NCBI RefSeq assembly: GCF_963678635.1
Contig: NC_087070.1
Span: forward strand, 32,529,704-32,567,047
Length of the DNA: 37,344 nt
Origin: Symsagittifera roscoffensis
Lineage: Eukaryota; Xenacoelomorpha; Acoela; Convolutidae
Direction of reading: 5' to 3'
The translations under genes were made by a program, and so were the position numbers. Below the pieces are notes generated by a model. It made no database searches and was not told the origin of the DNA. It was given only the letters and a program-made list of their open reading frames with translations. Of the stretch, positions 9,798-21,987 are shown piece by piece. Every line of letters starts with the position of its first letter. The stretch's first letter is position 1.

Positions 9798-10640
9798 TAA
9801 TCTAAAAATAATGGGTTATATTTAATTATAATGGATTGCAAAGATTTTTTTGTCAAAAACATCGACTATAATGACAAGATAATGGTTTTTGTGGTTGAAT
9901 TATGCTTCAGTGATGTATCATAATGGATTGTTTTTTGTCTCTGGAATCCATTCTCATTGATTAAAATCCATTGGCGCTTTAAGACATTTTCCTCCATGCT
10001 TTCGAAAAAAGGTGAGAATTTTGATATATAAAAAAAACAAATTCGCCGCTAAAAAAGCTACTTGAATTTTAGTAAGTTTCAGAAAATTTTAAGTTCCAAC
10101 AGTTTTCTTTTCTGATGCGCAAAAAAAAGACCAAACAAAAATTTAGGAAGATCGCTCAGTGTTAATGGGAGGTTTTCAACCCAACAAAATTGATACTAAT
10201 TGCTCTCTACTCTTAAGATGTGAGTGTTTTCTTAGCCCCTTCGAGCGCTTATGGATTTTGATTGAAGAGAATGGATTTCGGAGACAAAAAATAATCCGTT
10301 ACAGAAGTAAAGTTCAGACCACTAAGTCTATTTTTGTCATTATAGTCAATTTTTTTTTGAAAAAAAAATTCACTGTGATCCATTGTAATCAAAAATATTC
10401 CATTATTTTTGGCATTGACATTTTTCAAGATAAACCATTATAAAAAAACTATCTTTGATTTTTAAAAAATCCATTATAACCCATTATAATTGACTGCAAT
10501 CCATTTTTCTACTATACTAAGTTCAATTATTTTGCAGAAAATTAGCGATAAAATCTCTGCTATATTTTTTGTACGAAGATAACAAAAAATGAGTTAAAAT
10601 TCAATTACGTTCAAAAGACGATCCTATGTTTACTACGCTC
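9798..10640. other. Noncoding region rich in ATTATAATC motifs
   Basis: Copies of CCATTATAA, ATTATAATTGA and TATAATGGATT occur at about 9828, 9868, 9920, 10471 and 10487. They belong to the dispersed motif family seen across the window. The 94-codon plus-strand open frame here has no recognisable domain and lies in repeat-like sequence. Confidence 0.45.
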
Positions 10641-10641
10641 T

Positions 10642-10737
10642 CCCCCAGTTTACTAAACCCCCCCTCGCTCAATTTAACTCCCACGCTTTAATAAAAGTGG
10701 GATAGGGGATAAACTAGGGGGTAAACTAGGGGTGTGG
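10642..10737. repeat. C-rich/G-rich imperfect inverted repeat
   Basis: CCCCCAGTTTACTAAACCCC (10642 on) faces GGGGATAAACTAGGGGGTAA (10705 on). Between them CCCACGCTTT and AAAGTGGG can also pair. It is followed at about 10758-10799 by short repeats of TTAAC and CCATTAAC type ending in the palindromic GTTAATGGTTAAC. It is probably the end of an unclassified foldback element. Confidence 0.45.
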
Positions 10738-10799
10738 ATGGTAAAAGCGATTGTGTTAAACCATTAACCCATTAACTTACCCATTAGTTAATGGTTAAC

Positions 10800-12080
10800 A
10801 ATGATTTCAAGCATTGAAATCAACCCTCAAACACCCGTCAATTCAACCATTAAACCTCCCCTGAACTTGAATGCGAGGGTGGGGGAAAGGATTGGGCGAA
10901 GAGTGATGATTTTAGTAAATAGAAGATTAATAAAATATTTAACTGCCATGAGTTTAGAATTGGAAAAAAACGAAAAAAGAAAAATGTGCAAAATCTATGT
11001 AAAATATAACATGTGAAATGTAGGACACTATAAAACGCAACACATAGCAACCAAACTAAACAGAAAATGAGATAGTCTCAAAAAAATTGTAAGTTGTTGA
11101 TTTAAACTTGTTTTTTAATGGAAGCTTTTCTTGTCAATAACCTATAAAAAATCCATTATCAATGATTACAATCATTTATAATTGGTTAACTTGACAGAAA
11201 AAAATTAAGATTACAAATCATTTTGAAAGGATTATAATCGAATAGTTTGTATTTTTTTAGATGCTGACTATATGATCCATGGGCGCTCACTGCGGGTAGT
11301 TAATTAAAAGAAAACTATTTGCATGGGCCCAGGCAGATTCATAACGGGGTTCTTTAGTTAATGTACTTAATTTTGCAAGAGCCAAATTTTGAAGTCAGAA
11401 ATGATAATGCTAAAATCTGATTGGTTGAAATTAGACGCATTGCTGAACTACGATTCGATCAACTCTTTTTAGCCTCCATTTATTAGGGGGCTGTTTTCAT
11501 GGGCGAAGGACTCGTTAACGAAGGACCGAAAACAAAAACAGCGGAAAGTCAATTATCAAAATGAATCCGTTGCCGTTCAAACAAAAGAAAATAAATGAAA
11601 AAAAAGTTCGCTTCTTTTATAACAAAACCCTTGAAATATAAAATTTGTTACAAATCGCCTGCGGTCTGTCACTATTTGAAAAATTTTCATATTTCTGACC
11701 TATTTATTTTCGGCCAATATTAATATTAAGTCCCTGGAAATGCTTACTTTTTCGAGATTTTCATGCTTTATTCCCAAATTTTGGAATACTGAAACCCGAT
11801 TGTCTGATTCTTTTTTTTCGCCTATTCGGTCCTTCGACTATGCGGGACTCTACCTGAAAAAATGATTAGGTTGGTGCGGATTAAAAAAAGCATAACGTTC
11901 TATTTTTCATGCATTTTAGTTACTGGAGTTTCCAGCCAACAAGAGGATAATTTCAGAGTAAAACTAAGATAACTGCGCATCTGCTCTTTAAAATGCAAAT
12001 TTGCCAAATGAAGTTTGTAGTGATAACTATCGCGGATTAAAAATGTTTTTTTTTTATGTGTAAGTAATGCACATCGCTGA
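10800..12080. other. Noncoding spacer
   Basis: No gene was recognised. ATTATAATCG motif copies sit near 11160-11235. The two overlapping open frames near 10801-11050 lie on opposite strands in G-rich low-complexity sequence and carry no motif. Confidence 0.4.
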
Positions 12081-12085
12081 TCTCT

Positions 12086-12088
<3 letters not shown>

Positions 12089-12136
<48 letters not shown>
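12089..12136. repeat. (TG)24 microsatellite
   Basis: An uninterrupted TG dinucleotide run is preceded by a short TC run (12081-12088) and followed by interrupted TG variants to about 12155. Confidence 0.97.
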
Positions 12137-12138
<2 letters not shown>

Positions 12139-12171
12139 TGTGTATGCGTGTGTTCGTCTAATATTTTATGA

Positions 12172-12430
12172 TTTCCCCTCACGTACCGAAAAAATTCTTT
12201 ATTTCTGACCTGAAATACTTTGTATCTAATCTAATTTCTGATCAGAAAATCATTTTGAAATGTTTAAATAAAGCATGGATTTTCTTTAGATACTTTATTT
12301 CTTATCCTAATTCTGATCAGAAATTAGCTAAATCTAGGCTATTTCTAGCTAGAAAAAAGTCTCATAGTGTGGCTCAATACCGCGCCCCTCTGATTGCTAT
12401 ACACTTGCTCTACCCACTAGGCTACATCCC
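12172..12430 (-). mobile_element. tRNA-derived SINE, copy 1
   Basis: On the minus strand the head reads GATGTAGCCTAGTGGGTAGA. TAGCCTAGTGG (12424-12414) fits the RNA polymerase III box A consensus TRGYNNARNGG. GGTATTGAGCC (12381-12371), 33 bp downstream, is a slightly decayed box B. The body that follows (AGCTAGAAATAGCCTAGATT, then TAGCTAATTTCTGATCAGAA) is shared with the element at 14110-14258. The palindrome TTCTGATCAGAA appears at least twice in the body. The orientation and A-to-B box distance are tRNA-like, but the anticodon arm is not preserved, so it is not a functional tRNA gene. Confidence 0.72.
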
Positions 12431-14105
12431 TTGATAGGATTTCAAAGTTTTAGGAGAATAACAATGTTATAACAAGTGTAAGTTTGCATTATATTCGCTA
12501 CTGCTATTGTGTATACTCGAAGCATGTTTATCTCGTTGCGGTTGAGCAGTTAACTGATTTCTGGTTATTTCTTTCTAGAAACTGTTTGTTTCTAAACCAG
12601 AAAAGAAATAGATCACTTCTGCACAGAAAATACGAGAAAATTAGGCTTGATAATTTACATAGAATTTCTATCTAGAAAAACAGCTTCCGTTCGTTACGGG
12701 CTATGATACAGCGTGTCTAAGATTTTTTCGGGATAAGGATAACTATTTACCCTCTTTGCAAAATTTCAGAAATTCAATTTTAATTGCCACATTCGGAATA
12801 ACTTATAAACATTAAATTTTTAGTTTATGTATCATTTAAAAAGTGAGTAATATAATACGACGCACGAAAATATGAAAACCTAATTGAATGTTTACGTTCT
12901 TAGCATGCAATTTTGTACAGTATTGGTTGTCAAAAAATACATGCAATAATTTTATGAGCAATGTTTTTTTTGCTTTTATGAGCAAAGGCAGCATCCAGCT
13001 TTGAGTTTTTTTAGTGGGGGAAGGGAGCAATTGTTAATTTGACTAGATAAAAGTTTCCTTCAAATATACAACCGAGTTGACAAAAAAGGTAGTCAAAAAG
13101 TTTTAAGTTTAAGGAAAAATCATTCCACGTGTCTAGAAATTGGTCTGATAACTCTGCCACCAGCTTTTGTCAATTTTTTATTGTTCAAAATTGTATGACT
13201 AGCTTTTTTTCATTGTATAAAATTTTTCGATAACCTATTTTTTTCTCAAGTAAAATACAATAATTGGTCCTAAAATAAAATAACCAAGGTTTTCTCATAT
13301 GTTAGAGACATAAAATTACTCGTATCATTATGTCTCAAAAAATGTTTGTTTCTGTGTAGAAATGGCCGTGCGACTAAAAAAACTGAAATGACTTTTTATC
13401 AATTAAAGAAAAAGTTTAATGGTTTTTCAGTATGAAATTTATGTCCCATTATTTTTTTTACAAAAAAGTAACTTTTTTTTCTGGAGTTTGCAATCTGTAA
13501 ATTTTGTTCGAATGTCATTGCATCTTGCGTATCAACTGAGAAATATCTTTTTTTTTCATTTATGTAGAACAAAAAGCTCATTTTGAAAAAAAACTAATTA
13601 TACAGTTTTTATAGATTTCGTATGGCTAGCTTTTCTTTCAAAAATTTTACGCGCGAAACTGTAGAAAAAGAAAATTTTTTGTATAGAAGTCAACACTGGC
13701 AACAACCTCTTAACCTTGATCTTTTGATCGTTGTGATTCAATTTGTGTTTTAATCGTCTTCTGAAAACTTCTTTGCGATCATCGATCATAACCATGCTTG
13801 AGGTTGTATTGGTTGTATCAAAGCGAAAAAGTAAACTATTTGAAAAGGTTTGGTTGAACAGAAGGATCTCTTTTACTACGTCCCTTCCCTTGCCTACCGC
13901 ATCTATTAACGCTTTGTCACCCCATTAAAATTAGTCCAGGGGTTAAGTAAACGTGAATTTTGTTTCTATTAACAAATCTTTCCCATTTTGCAAAATTTAA
14001 TAGGTAAAGAGATCCGATTAATCAATAATGGCCTAAAATACTACCAAAAGGGGATCCTTTTAGAACAATTTTTTTATTTCGAGAACATTTTAATTTCTAA
14101 TTTTC
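12431..14105. other. Noncoding spacer
   Basis: AT-rich, with several homopolymer runs. Minus-strand open frames at 12836-13030, 13399-13581 and 13598-13795 have low-complexity, lysine and phenylalanine-rich translations typical of chance frames in AT-rich DNA. No gene is called. Confidence 0.4.
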
Positions 14106-14109
14106 TGGC

Positions 14110-14258
14110 CCGTTGTCTCAAAATTTTAATAATTTCAATCGAATTTCTGATCAGACACTGACTAAATTTAGACTATTTCCAGCCAAAAATTTATCTTGAT
14201 GGGTTTTGAACTACCGCTTTCACGCATGCTAGATATAGCGTTGACCACTAGGATATAA
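14110..14258 (-). mobile_element. tRNA-derived SINE, copy 2
   Basis: On the minus strand TATCCTAGTGG (14255-14245) is a box A and GTTCAAAACCC (14211-14201) is a near-perfect box B, 34 bp apart. The body (GGCTGGAAATAGTCTAAATT, then TAGTCAGTGTCTGATCAGA) aligns with that of the copy at 12172-12430. Its 5' end lies only a few bases from the start of the TIR repeat at 14265, so one element inserted next to or into the other. Confidence 0.75.
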
Positions 14259-14264
14259 TACGTG

Positions 14265-14787
14265 CTTATTGTTCCGACTATCGATACGAAAGTAACGGAA
14301 TATTTGTGCTCGGGGTGGTTTTTTTTCTAGCCATTTTTAACTAGCCATTTTTGACGGAATTTTTATATCATTCAAAAGTAGTGTTGTCCTAGGCTTAAAT
14401 TTGAGAAGCTATTTCACCTGTGATCATCTTTCGTAAAGTTATGAAGGTTTAAAGATTCCCATTTTGGCCAATTTGGGACAATTAACGCGCGTTATATTTC
14501 GCGCTATTAACGCGTAAGCGGAGATTTAATCCGTCTTAGAAACCATTCCAAGTAGGTTGAAAGAAGCTTATTTGCCATAAATGATTTGTTTCAAGGAGTG
14601 AAATCTATTCTTTTGTACTTTATATGGTGTGTGGGGTGATGATTTTCATGGATTTAGAGTTTTTTTTTGTTTTTTTTTTCTTTTTTTTTACATTTGGTTT
14701 GTTAATGATATTTATGTTACTACTGCTCCATAAACTTTAAAAGGCAGTCGGAACATTCAGGGCTTCGCCCTGATACGAGCAGTCTTG
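14265..14787 (+). mobile_element. 0.7 kb TIR repeat family, copy 2
   Basis: The body aligns to 4728-5200 over CTTATTGTTCCGACT, AAAGTAACGGAATA, GTGCTCGGGGTG, CAATTTGGGACAATTAACGC, AAGCGGAGATTTAATCCGTC, TTGAAAGAAGC and GTGTGTGGGG. The right terminal repeat (14743-14787) is intact; read as reverse complement it starts CAAGACTGCTCGTATCAGGG and continues CGAAGCCCTGAATGTTCC. It includes a GC-rich hairpin CAGGGCTTCGCCCTG. The left terminal repeat is missing, with the SINE lying at that point. The element is noncoding. Confidence 0.65.
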
Positions 14788-14789
14788 TT

Positions 14790-16544
14790 TGCATTTTTAC
14801 TGCGTTCAATGTGTGCGTACTCGAAGCATGTAGAATGAATGTATAATTCAATTCGGTTGAGCGGTGAAATAATTTTAGGGTAATCATTCTAAGAGTTATA
14901 ACTTTTATAATAGGTCTCTAATTAATTCAAAGTTTGTTTTGCCAAAGCAACGTTTAAGTTTTAAAATTGACGCATTTTTTGAATATGAATGACTAGTTTT
15001 AGAAAAAAACGGATAGAAATCCATTATAATCAATTGTTATAGATTATATTGGATTTGTGTTTCTGAGCAAAAAAAAACGATTATAATCTGTTTTACCCGA
15101 TAATTGATTGCTTTTCAATTTTATAGAATCAAGCAATAAAAAACTAGTTTAGTTGATTATTATTATGCCTTGAACAAATGTTCGGTATGTGATAGATAAT
15201 AATCGGAGAAAACCCGTTGCGGAAAATACAACCTTAATTTATAGGTGAATAAAATGACGGTGCATTAATTTTTCTACTCTTGAGGTTTAATCAATAACAG
15301 GTATTGCCGGAAGCAAAAAATTGAGTGGAACTTATAAATTCATCAATAGGTGATAAAAACATTTTGCAATAATATTGTTCACTCTTAAACGCAAAGTTCC
15401 TTAGTCAAACCTATTCAATTTTATTGAAAAGTTAAATTTTTTAAGCTATGCTTCTCGAGTACATAGGGTTGAAATCCATTGAGAACATGTGCATCTTATA
15501 ATTCAAACAAAATCAACAGATATTGCTCTCATACAGTCTTATACGTTTTTGCTTAAAAGGTGAAAAAATTTTGAAATCATGTTATTTTTCTGGCTCGGTT
15601 TTTTGTGGACACATTTTATATATAGACGTAGTTTTTGAGAAAAAATTTTCAAAAAAAATCTAAATTATCTCCCAGTCTACGAATGAAGGTCAAAAAAAAC
15701 GCGAACGTTTGTTTTTCTAATTCATGGTTATTTGCAATGCGCGTTTTTTTATCATTTTTCGTTTTTCTATAATAAAAAAAGCCGTAATACTATTGGGAAT
15801 GAGTAAGACAATGCGTTTTGAAAGCCATTTGCTTACGCCCACAGAATTAAAGGACTTATTCGAATTGAGGATCCGGTCGAATGGTTCATAATTTTTTTCC
15901 GAATCTGGACAATTACTTTCGGCTTTTCTCAAATTTTCATCGCGAAAATAACGCTAAAAGTTTTTAAATCTGAAAAATCGAGTTTTTCAAATTTTTCCTT
16001 CTGTAGCATTTTTGATATTGTAACATAATGCAATCAAAATTTTTATAAAATTTTGGAGTTTTCTGTGTATATTTAAATTTATTTGAAAAAAAAACATTCA
16101 AATTGCTTGATAATGATTTGTTTTGCTGAAGAAAATGACAAAAACAAACACTTTGCTCGGGATGGTTTATGTTTTATACCAGTTTCGATTTTTAAGTAAA
16201 ACCTTTTTGACAAAAGCTTTTATTTTCCCTTTAAATCTTTCAATGCTCTGAGCCCAAAAACTAAGGAGATGTTTCATATGTAATTTTTTTTACTGGTAGG
16301 GCTTAAAATTGGCAATCGGAACCATTTGGCAAAAAAAAACGCAAAAAACATCCAACTTTATCTACCGCGTAACAAATGCGGCAGAAGATTTGAGATACAG
16401 CTAAACTCACTCAGCCAACCTACGGACAGTGGGGATAATCAGATATAATTTTTGAGCCGAGTAGGTTCGATTGAAAATATAACAGAAGTCACATTACGAG
16501 GCCAGACTGTGCACTGGATGGGCGCACAATTTTGTTTCTGTATG
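14790..16544. other. Noncoding spacer
   Basis: ATTATAATC motif copies occur at about 15020-15110. No gene was recognised. The 71-codon minus-strand frame at 15717-15932 has no recognisable domain. Confidence 0.4.
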
Positions 16545-16770
16545 TTCCTTGATTCCAGAGACAAGTCTTTAAATATGTTTCAAAAGTTAAGTAGAATCCA
16601 TTAACAAAATTTCAGTGGATTCCGCGTACAACTAAAAGAAAAAGTAAGTCCGAGTATCAAAGAAATTCCGCGACAAATCTGATTTTGACAAATTCCGGAT
16701 TTCGGTTACAATTAACAGAATGCGCAGTTCGGCCTCGTAATGCAGACGTAATTAGTCTGCTTGGCCATTT
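16545..16770. repeat. GGATTCCGC-rich dispersed repeat, copy 2
   Basis: ATCAAAGAAATTCCGCGACA, AATCTGATTTTGACA, CAATTAACAGAATGCGCAGT and CGGCCTCGTAATGC match 940-1055 in the same orientation. The simple 20 bp tandem array of copy 1 is absent. Confidence 0.6.
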
Positions 16771-17608
16771 TCAAAATTTTTAAGCAAAACTTATTGTTGA
16801 ATGAGGAAACTTGGTAATACGAAACGTATAAAATTGCAGCAAAAAATAAATTCAATTGATTATAAAAAAGTGCACAAAGTTTCGCAAATAACTGCTAAAA
16901 TCAAATAGATTTTCAATGGAATCAAAAAGGTCTGATTTCACAGTCACTAGTATCATTAGTATCACACTTTGAAAGCTGGTATTATCTGCCAATGTATCTT
17001 TTTACCACCAAAATTTACTCAAAATACTTTGTATTGAGCATCTTTGAAAGAGTTGATAGTTTCACAGTAATTGCTGTTGGAATGGTATGCGAAAGTAAGC
17101 AAGCTAGAAAAAGTTTTTCTAGCTTGTCCGAAAAAATAAGAAAAAAAACTATTAAGGCGGACCATCGGTTCCTTGAATTATAGTTAGAGTTTTTTGAATC
17201 TCAAGTTAAAAAATACCTTGCAATCAAAAACTGACCCTTATTATTCCCATGATTTCGTAAAAAAGGTATATTTCAGACCGAAAAACTTATGTTAGTTTTG
17301 TTTCAGTTATTGATAAATTTCAAAGCATTGACGTTTCATTGTTGAAACATTAATGATTCAGCCTTATGAAGTATAACTTCTATCAGCGATGAAATCAGAA
17401 AAAATCCATTGATTTTTCTGCGATATGTCATCGATGCTTCATAAATCACGAAACTAAAACAGTGTGCGAATATTTTGGTGGTTACAAAAACTAAAAATTC
17501 GCATCATAGAACAACTCTGAGCAAGAAGAAGTCAAAAAATAAAAACGTTATAAATATGAGTTGACTTAGAATCTGCTAAATCAATTTCCCCTTTTTTCAC
17601 ATATATCA
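16771..17608. other. Noncoding spacer
   Basis: AT-rich. The plus-strand frame 16992-17183 carries no motif and lies in sequence without other coding signs. Confidence 0.4.
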
Positions 17609-17610
17609 AC

Positions 17611-19022
17611 AAATCAACGTCTTTGAAAAGTACAAAACATACACAATTCAAAAACAAAGTCAAAGACGTGCAAAATGGGACTATAATTGATTAGAAAGGA
17701 TTTTATGTGCTTGACAAATAAAATAGAAGTTGGGATAAAAGAATCAATCATAATTGTATCGAATAACAAAATGTAATAACCGATTATAGTGGATTAAAAT
17801 ATAGTTTAATTGATTATGATTCGTTTTCAAAGAGAGAGGATATAATCGATTATTAAATGATTATGAAAGATCATAATTTGTTAGATTATAAGCGCTTGAA
17901 ACAGATTGTGGATAATATTTCGAACTAATATTGATAGTGAAAAAAAATCAAATAAAAACTCAAAATTAAAAATTTTTATTCATTGAAAGTTAAACTTAAT
18001 GCTAAAAATGCTAAGATAAGTTTTGCTATGGCTAAGAATTTTATTTCAGTTAGGAATAGGTTCACATTGTTCATCCAAGTTTTTTTCTATCTGAATGCGT
18101 CAGCCCCCTCAGTGAAAATTGTATAAGGATCCGTAATACTGAAAATTATGCTTCTCTAAACTTTTCTAGAAAAAAAAAGACTTCTTCACGCGAAAAAAAT
18201 GCACCAAAAAATACAATAAAAGTTCAGTTATTAAATTTGCTTGAAAAACAGTATACGAAAAAGTATGACTTTCATCTATGTTTTAGTCATAATTCATTAA
18301 AATATATTGAGTTGACAAAAAGATTTCAGTCATGATTCATCAATGGTTTATCACTAAAGATTGCAGCTATCATGTTTCATAGGTGGGTCAACGAACAATC
18401 ATCGTTGAATTAGCACCGTACAGTAAAAATATATGCTTGAAAAAAACTGACTTTTCCGAATTGCAATGCGTGTCCAAACCGCGATAATCCATTTCAAACC
18501 CCAATCGATGCCAACTTTTTTTTATTTGGAAACTCGTTGAAAACTATGATAACAGAAATGAAAAATAACGGGGAGTATTATGCAGGAAGCATTCAATATC
18601 AGAAAGGGTAGTGAAATATAGATGGGATAAAGTTATCATTATCTAGACTAAAAAATAAACCATTATGGAACCCAAATAGTATAAAAACAAAGAACTGGCG
18701 CTTATTTTTTACGTGCCTTTCAACCTATGACGGTGTTTTGCTTAGCCGAAAGTCGATCATAGATAAAACCCTACAATAATTGCCTTTAACTTATGATACT
18801 TAGATTTTTTTTAGTTTCTCCACTTTTTGATTATCTCGAAGAATGATGACCTTAAAATTGGTAAAGTTGTTATATAAGCAAGAAAACTTCCATGAAAAAT
18901 TGTAAAAATGAGTTTTCTTATTTAGCAATAACCGTTAGTAAAATGCCAACACAACACATATTACCATGAAAACCCTTCATCCTGTCTGGTAATAAAAAAA
19001 CTTATTTTTTCAATATATATGC
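17611..19022. repeat. Recent 1,412 bp tandem duplication, unit 1
   Basis: Every position tested recurs exactly 1,412 bp downstream. Only a handful of substitutions were seen by eye (17816, 18304, 18753 and 18937 regions), implying about 99.7 percent identity. The unit is noncoding and AT-rich, with three ATTATAATC-type motifs at 17681-17850. The junction with unit 2 has CAAATCAACG next to ATATAT runs, which suggests microhomology. Confidence 0.95.
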
Positions 19023-20434
19023 AAATCAACGTCTTTGAAAAGTACAAAACATACACAATTCAAAAACAAAGTCAAAGACGTGCAAAATGGGACTATAATT
19101 GATTAGAAAGGATTTTATGTGCTTGACAAATAAAATAGAAGTTGGGATAAAAGAATCAATCATAATTGTATCGAATAACAAAATGTAATAACCGATTATA
19201 GTGGATTAAAATATAGTTTAATTGATTACGATTCGTTTTCAAAGAGAGAGGATATAATCGATTATTAAATGATTATGAAAGATCATAATTTGTTAGATTA
19301 TAAGCGCTTGAAACAGATTGTGGATAATATTTCGAACTAATATTGATAGTGAAAAAAAATCAAATAAAAACTCAAAATTAAAAATTTTTATTCATTGAAA
19401 GTTAAACTTAATGCTAAAAATGCTAAGATAAGTTTTGCTATGGCTAAGAATTTTATTTCAGTTAGGAATAGGTTCACATTGTTCATCCAAGTTTTTTTCT
19501 ATCTGAATGCGTCAGCCCCCTCAGTGAAAATTGTATAAGGATCCGTAATACTGAAAATTATGCTTCTCTAAACTTTTCTAGAAAAAAAAAGACTTCTTCA
19601 CGCGAAAAAAATGCACCAAAAAATACAATAAAAGTTCAGTTATTAAATTTGCTTGAAAAACAGTATACGAAAAAGTATGACTTTCATCTATGTTTTAGTC
19701 ATAATTCATTAAAAAATATTGAGTTGACAAAAAGATTTCAGTCATGATTCATCAATGGTTTATCACTAAAGATTGCAGCTATCATGTTTCATAGGTGGGT
19801 CAACGAACAATCATCGTTGAATTAGCACCGTACAGTAAAAATATATGCTTGAAAAAAACTGACTTTTCCGAATTGCAATGCGTGTCCAAACCGCGATAAT
19901 CCATTTCAAACCCCAATCGATGCCAACTTTTTTTTATTTGGAAACTCGTTGAAAACTATGATAACAGAAATGAAAAATAACGGGGAGTATTATGCAGGAA
20001 GCATTCAATATCAGAAAGGGTAGTGAAATATAGATGGGATAAAGTTATCATTATCTAGACTAAAAAATAAACCATTATGGAACCCAAATAGTATAAAAAC
20101 AAAGAACTGGCGCTTATTTTTTACGTGCCTTTCAACCTATGACGGTGTTTTGCTTAGCCGAAAATCGATCATAGATAAAACCCTACAATAATTGCCTTTA
20201 ACTTATGATACTTAGATTTTTTTTAGTTTCTCCACTTTTTGATTATCTCGAAGAATGATGACCTTAAAATTGGTAAAGTTGTTATATAAGCAAGAAAACT
20301 TCCATGAAAAATTGTAAAAATGAGTTTTCTTATTTAGCAATAACCGTTAGTAAAATGCTAACACAACACATATTACCATGAAAACCCTTCATCCTGTCTG
20401 GTAATAAAAAAACTTATTTTTTCAATATATATGC
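19023..20434. repeat. Recent 1,412 bp tandem duplication, unit 2
   Basis: This is the second unit of the duplication described for 17611-19022. It ends at ATATATGCAAA, where the sequence changes to ATACAAAACAAAACGC. No gene lies within it. Confidence 0.95.
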
Positions 20435-21869
20435 AAAATACAAAACAAAACGCAATTTTAATAATATTGATGCTGCTTTAAATGTACATTTTTTCTTGAA
20501 ATTGCAGATCAGTTTTTCGAATTCAGAGGGTCCTTCTTTTTCTCTCACCCTCAGTTTCGAATAATTTAATTCGTCGTCATAAAATAACAACAAAACAACC
20601 TCCCATAGGGAGTTTTTCTGTGGAGGGACCTTTACTAACGAACTCACAAATAGAGACTTAAAAAGAATTTACTTCATCAACTTTCGCTCGATGGCTGAAA
20701 TATTAACTAGGAATGCCCGCTAATTTTTCTCTGAACTTTTACTTTGAACGATGCGCTTTTATTCAAAACAGACAGAGCGCATTCCAATAAAAGCATCTAA
20801 GCATCAGCAAAAGACATCCGGTCAACCAAGCTCGTTTATAAAAAAAAGGGAAGCACGTGTTTCATGCTGCTTACGTGCAATGCATAGAAAATTGGATCAG
20901 CGAGTGTTCTTTTGTACCAAGTTTTCGATTTTTTAATTTGACATAATTACCCGCCACAAGGAGTTCACTCTATGTTTCCGTCTTGGACCGTCTTGACCAG
21001 TTTTGCTTTTATTTCGACCGTCTCGCCTTTTGACCCAATTCGGGCATTTTTGAATTTTTGGACGTGAATTGAACGTGAGGAGGGGATTTTAGTCGAATAA
21101 TGATTGAGTTAAACTAAATGAATTAAAAAGATAAACTGCCATCCACTGAAAAATTCCTAACTTACTCGTCTAACAATACCCATCCTAACAAAACTCATAA
21201 CGAAAACATTCATTGCAATTTTTATGATTTATTATCACTTTTTCTACGTTTTTCGACTCTTTTCCAGTTCCCTCCCTTTCAAATTCAATTTTGAAAAGTC
21301 TATTTAACGTTGTCATAATGCAATGAAATTTGGCGTGGTGAACAAATCAACAATTCTGAGCAGATTTGTTCTTCATACTTTACAGCGTAAAATCACGCGT
21401 TTAGCCGTAATAACATTTAAAAACTCTGTATTTTGAAAGGGTAACTGGAAAAGAGCCCGTTTTTCTTATTAGTATTGTGAAAACTTTCTTAACAACGTGT
21501 CGAGACTAGGTCGAGACATGATTTTGTACCATGTTTCTTAAGATCTTCAATTTGACTGAGATCTCGTGACAGATTCAAACTGCAGGTACAGGTAGCGCAG
21601 AGTTTTATCAACTTCCTGCCAAACGAAAAATTGGAGTTCGAAACATTGTGATTTAAGATAACTCCAAAACATGAACAAGAGTTTTTCAAATGAGGTAATT
21701 TGAAGCTGTAATTCCTTCAAAAAAGTTTCTTTATTTTTGTTGAGTGCTAAGATTGTTTCATCAAGTTGTTTTTTGATATTTTTTGAACAGTTACTCGTAC
21801 TTTTCCTGATTAGATATAAAAATTCTATAAATGGCGCAAAAAAACTGAATCTCCACCGTTTTTATGTGT
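20435..21869. other. Noncoding spacer
   Basis: No recognised gene. Frames at 20414-20647 (minus), 20751-20936 (plus) and 21489-21689 (minus) show no domain or splice context. Confidence 0.4.
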
Positions 21870-21877
21870 ATTAAAAG

Positions 21878-21979
21878 CAGGCGCGGATCTCTGGTTTTCT
21901 CGAGGGGGGGTCTGGGTCGGAAGGGGGTTGAATCCCCTTCCGAAGGAGGTTGAGTACCCCCTCCCTAAATCCGCCCCTG
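21878..21979. mobile_element. hAT-type MITE, 102 bp, near-perfect target duplication
   Basis: The element begins CAGGCGCGGATCTCTGG and ends CTAAATCCGCCCCTG. It is flanked by ATTAAAAG (21870-21877) and GTTAAAAG (21980-21987), which match at seven of eight positions. It is a very short internal-deletion derivative of the family, with a G-rich and C-rich interior that can fold back. Confidence 0.78.
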
Positions 21980-21987
21980 GTTAAAAG

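Noticed and set aside
10159-10443. 94-codon plus-strand frame
   Set aside because: It lies among ATTATAATC repeats, has phenylalanine and lysine-rich low-complexity ends and no domain.
12371-12424. Possible tRNA gene on the minus strand
   Set aside because: Box A and B are present, but box B is decayed, the arms do not fold into a full cloverleaf by eye, and the sequence continues into a shared repeat body, so it is a SINE head.
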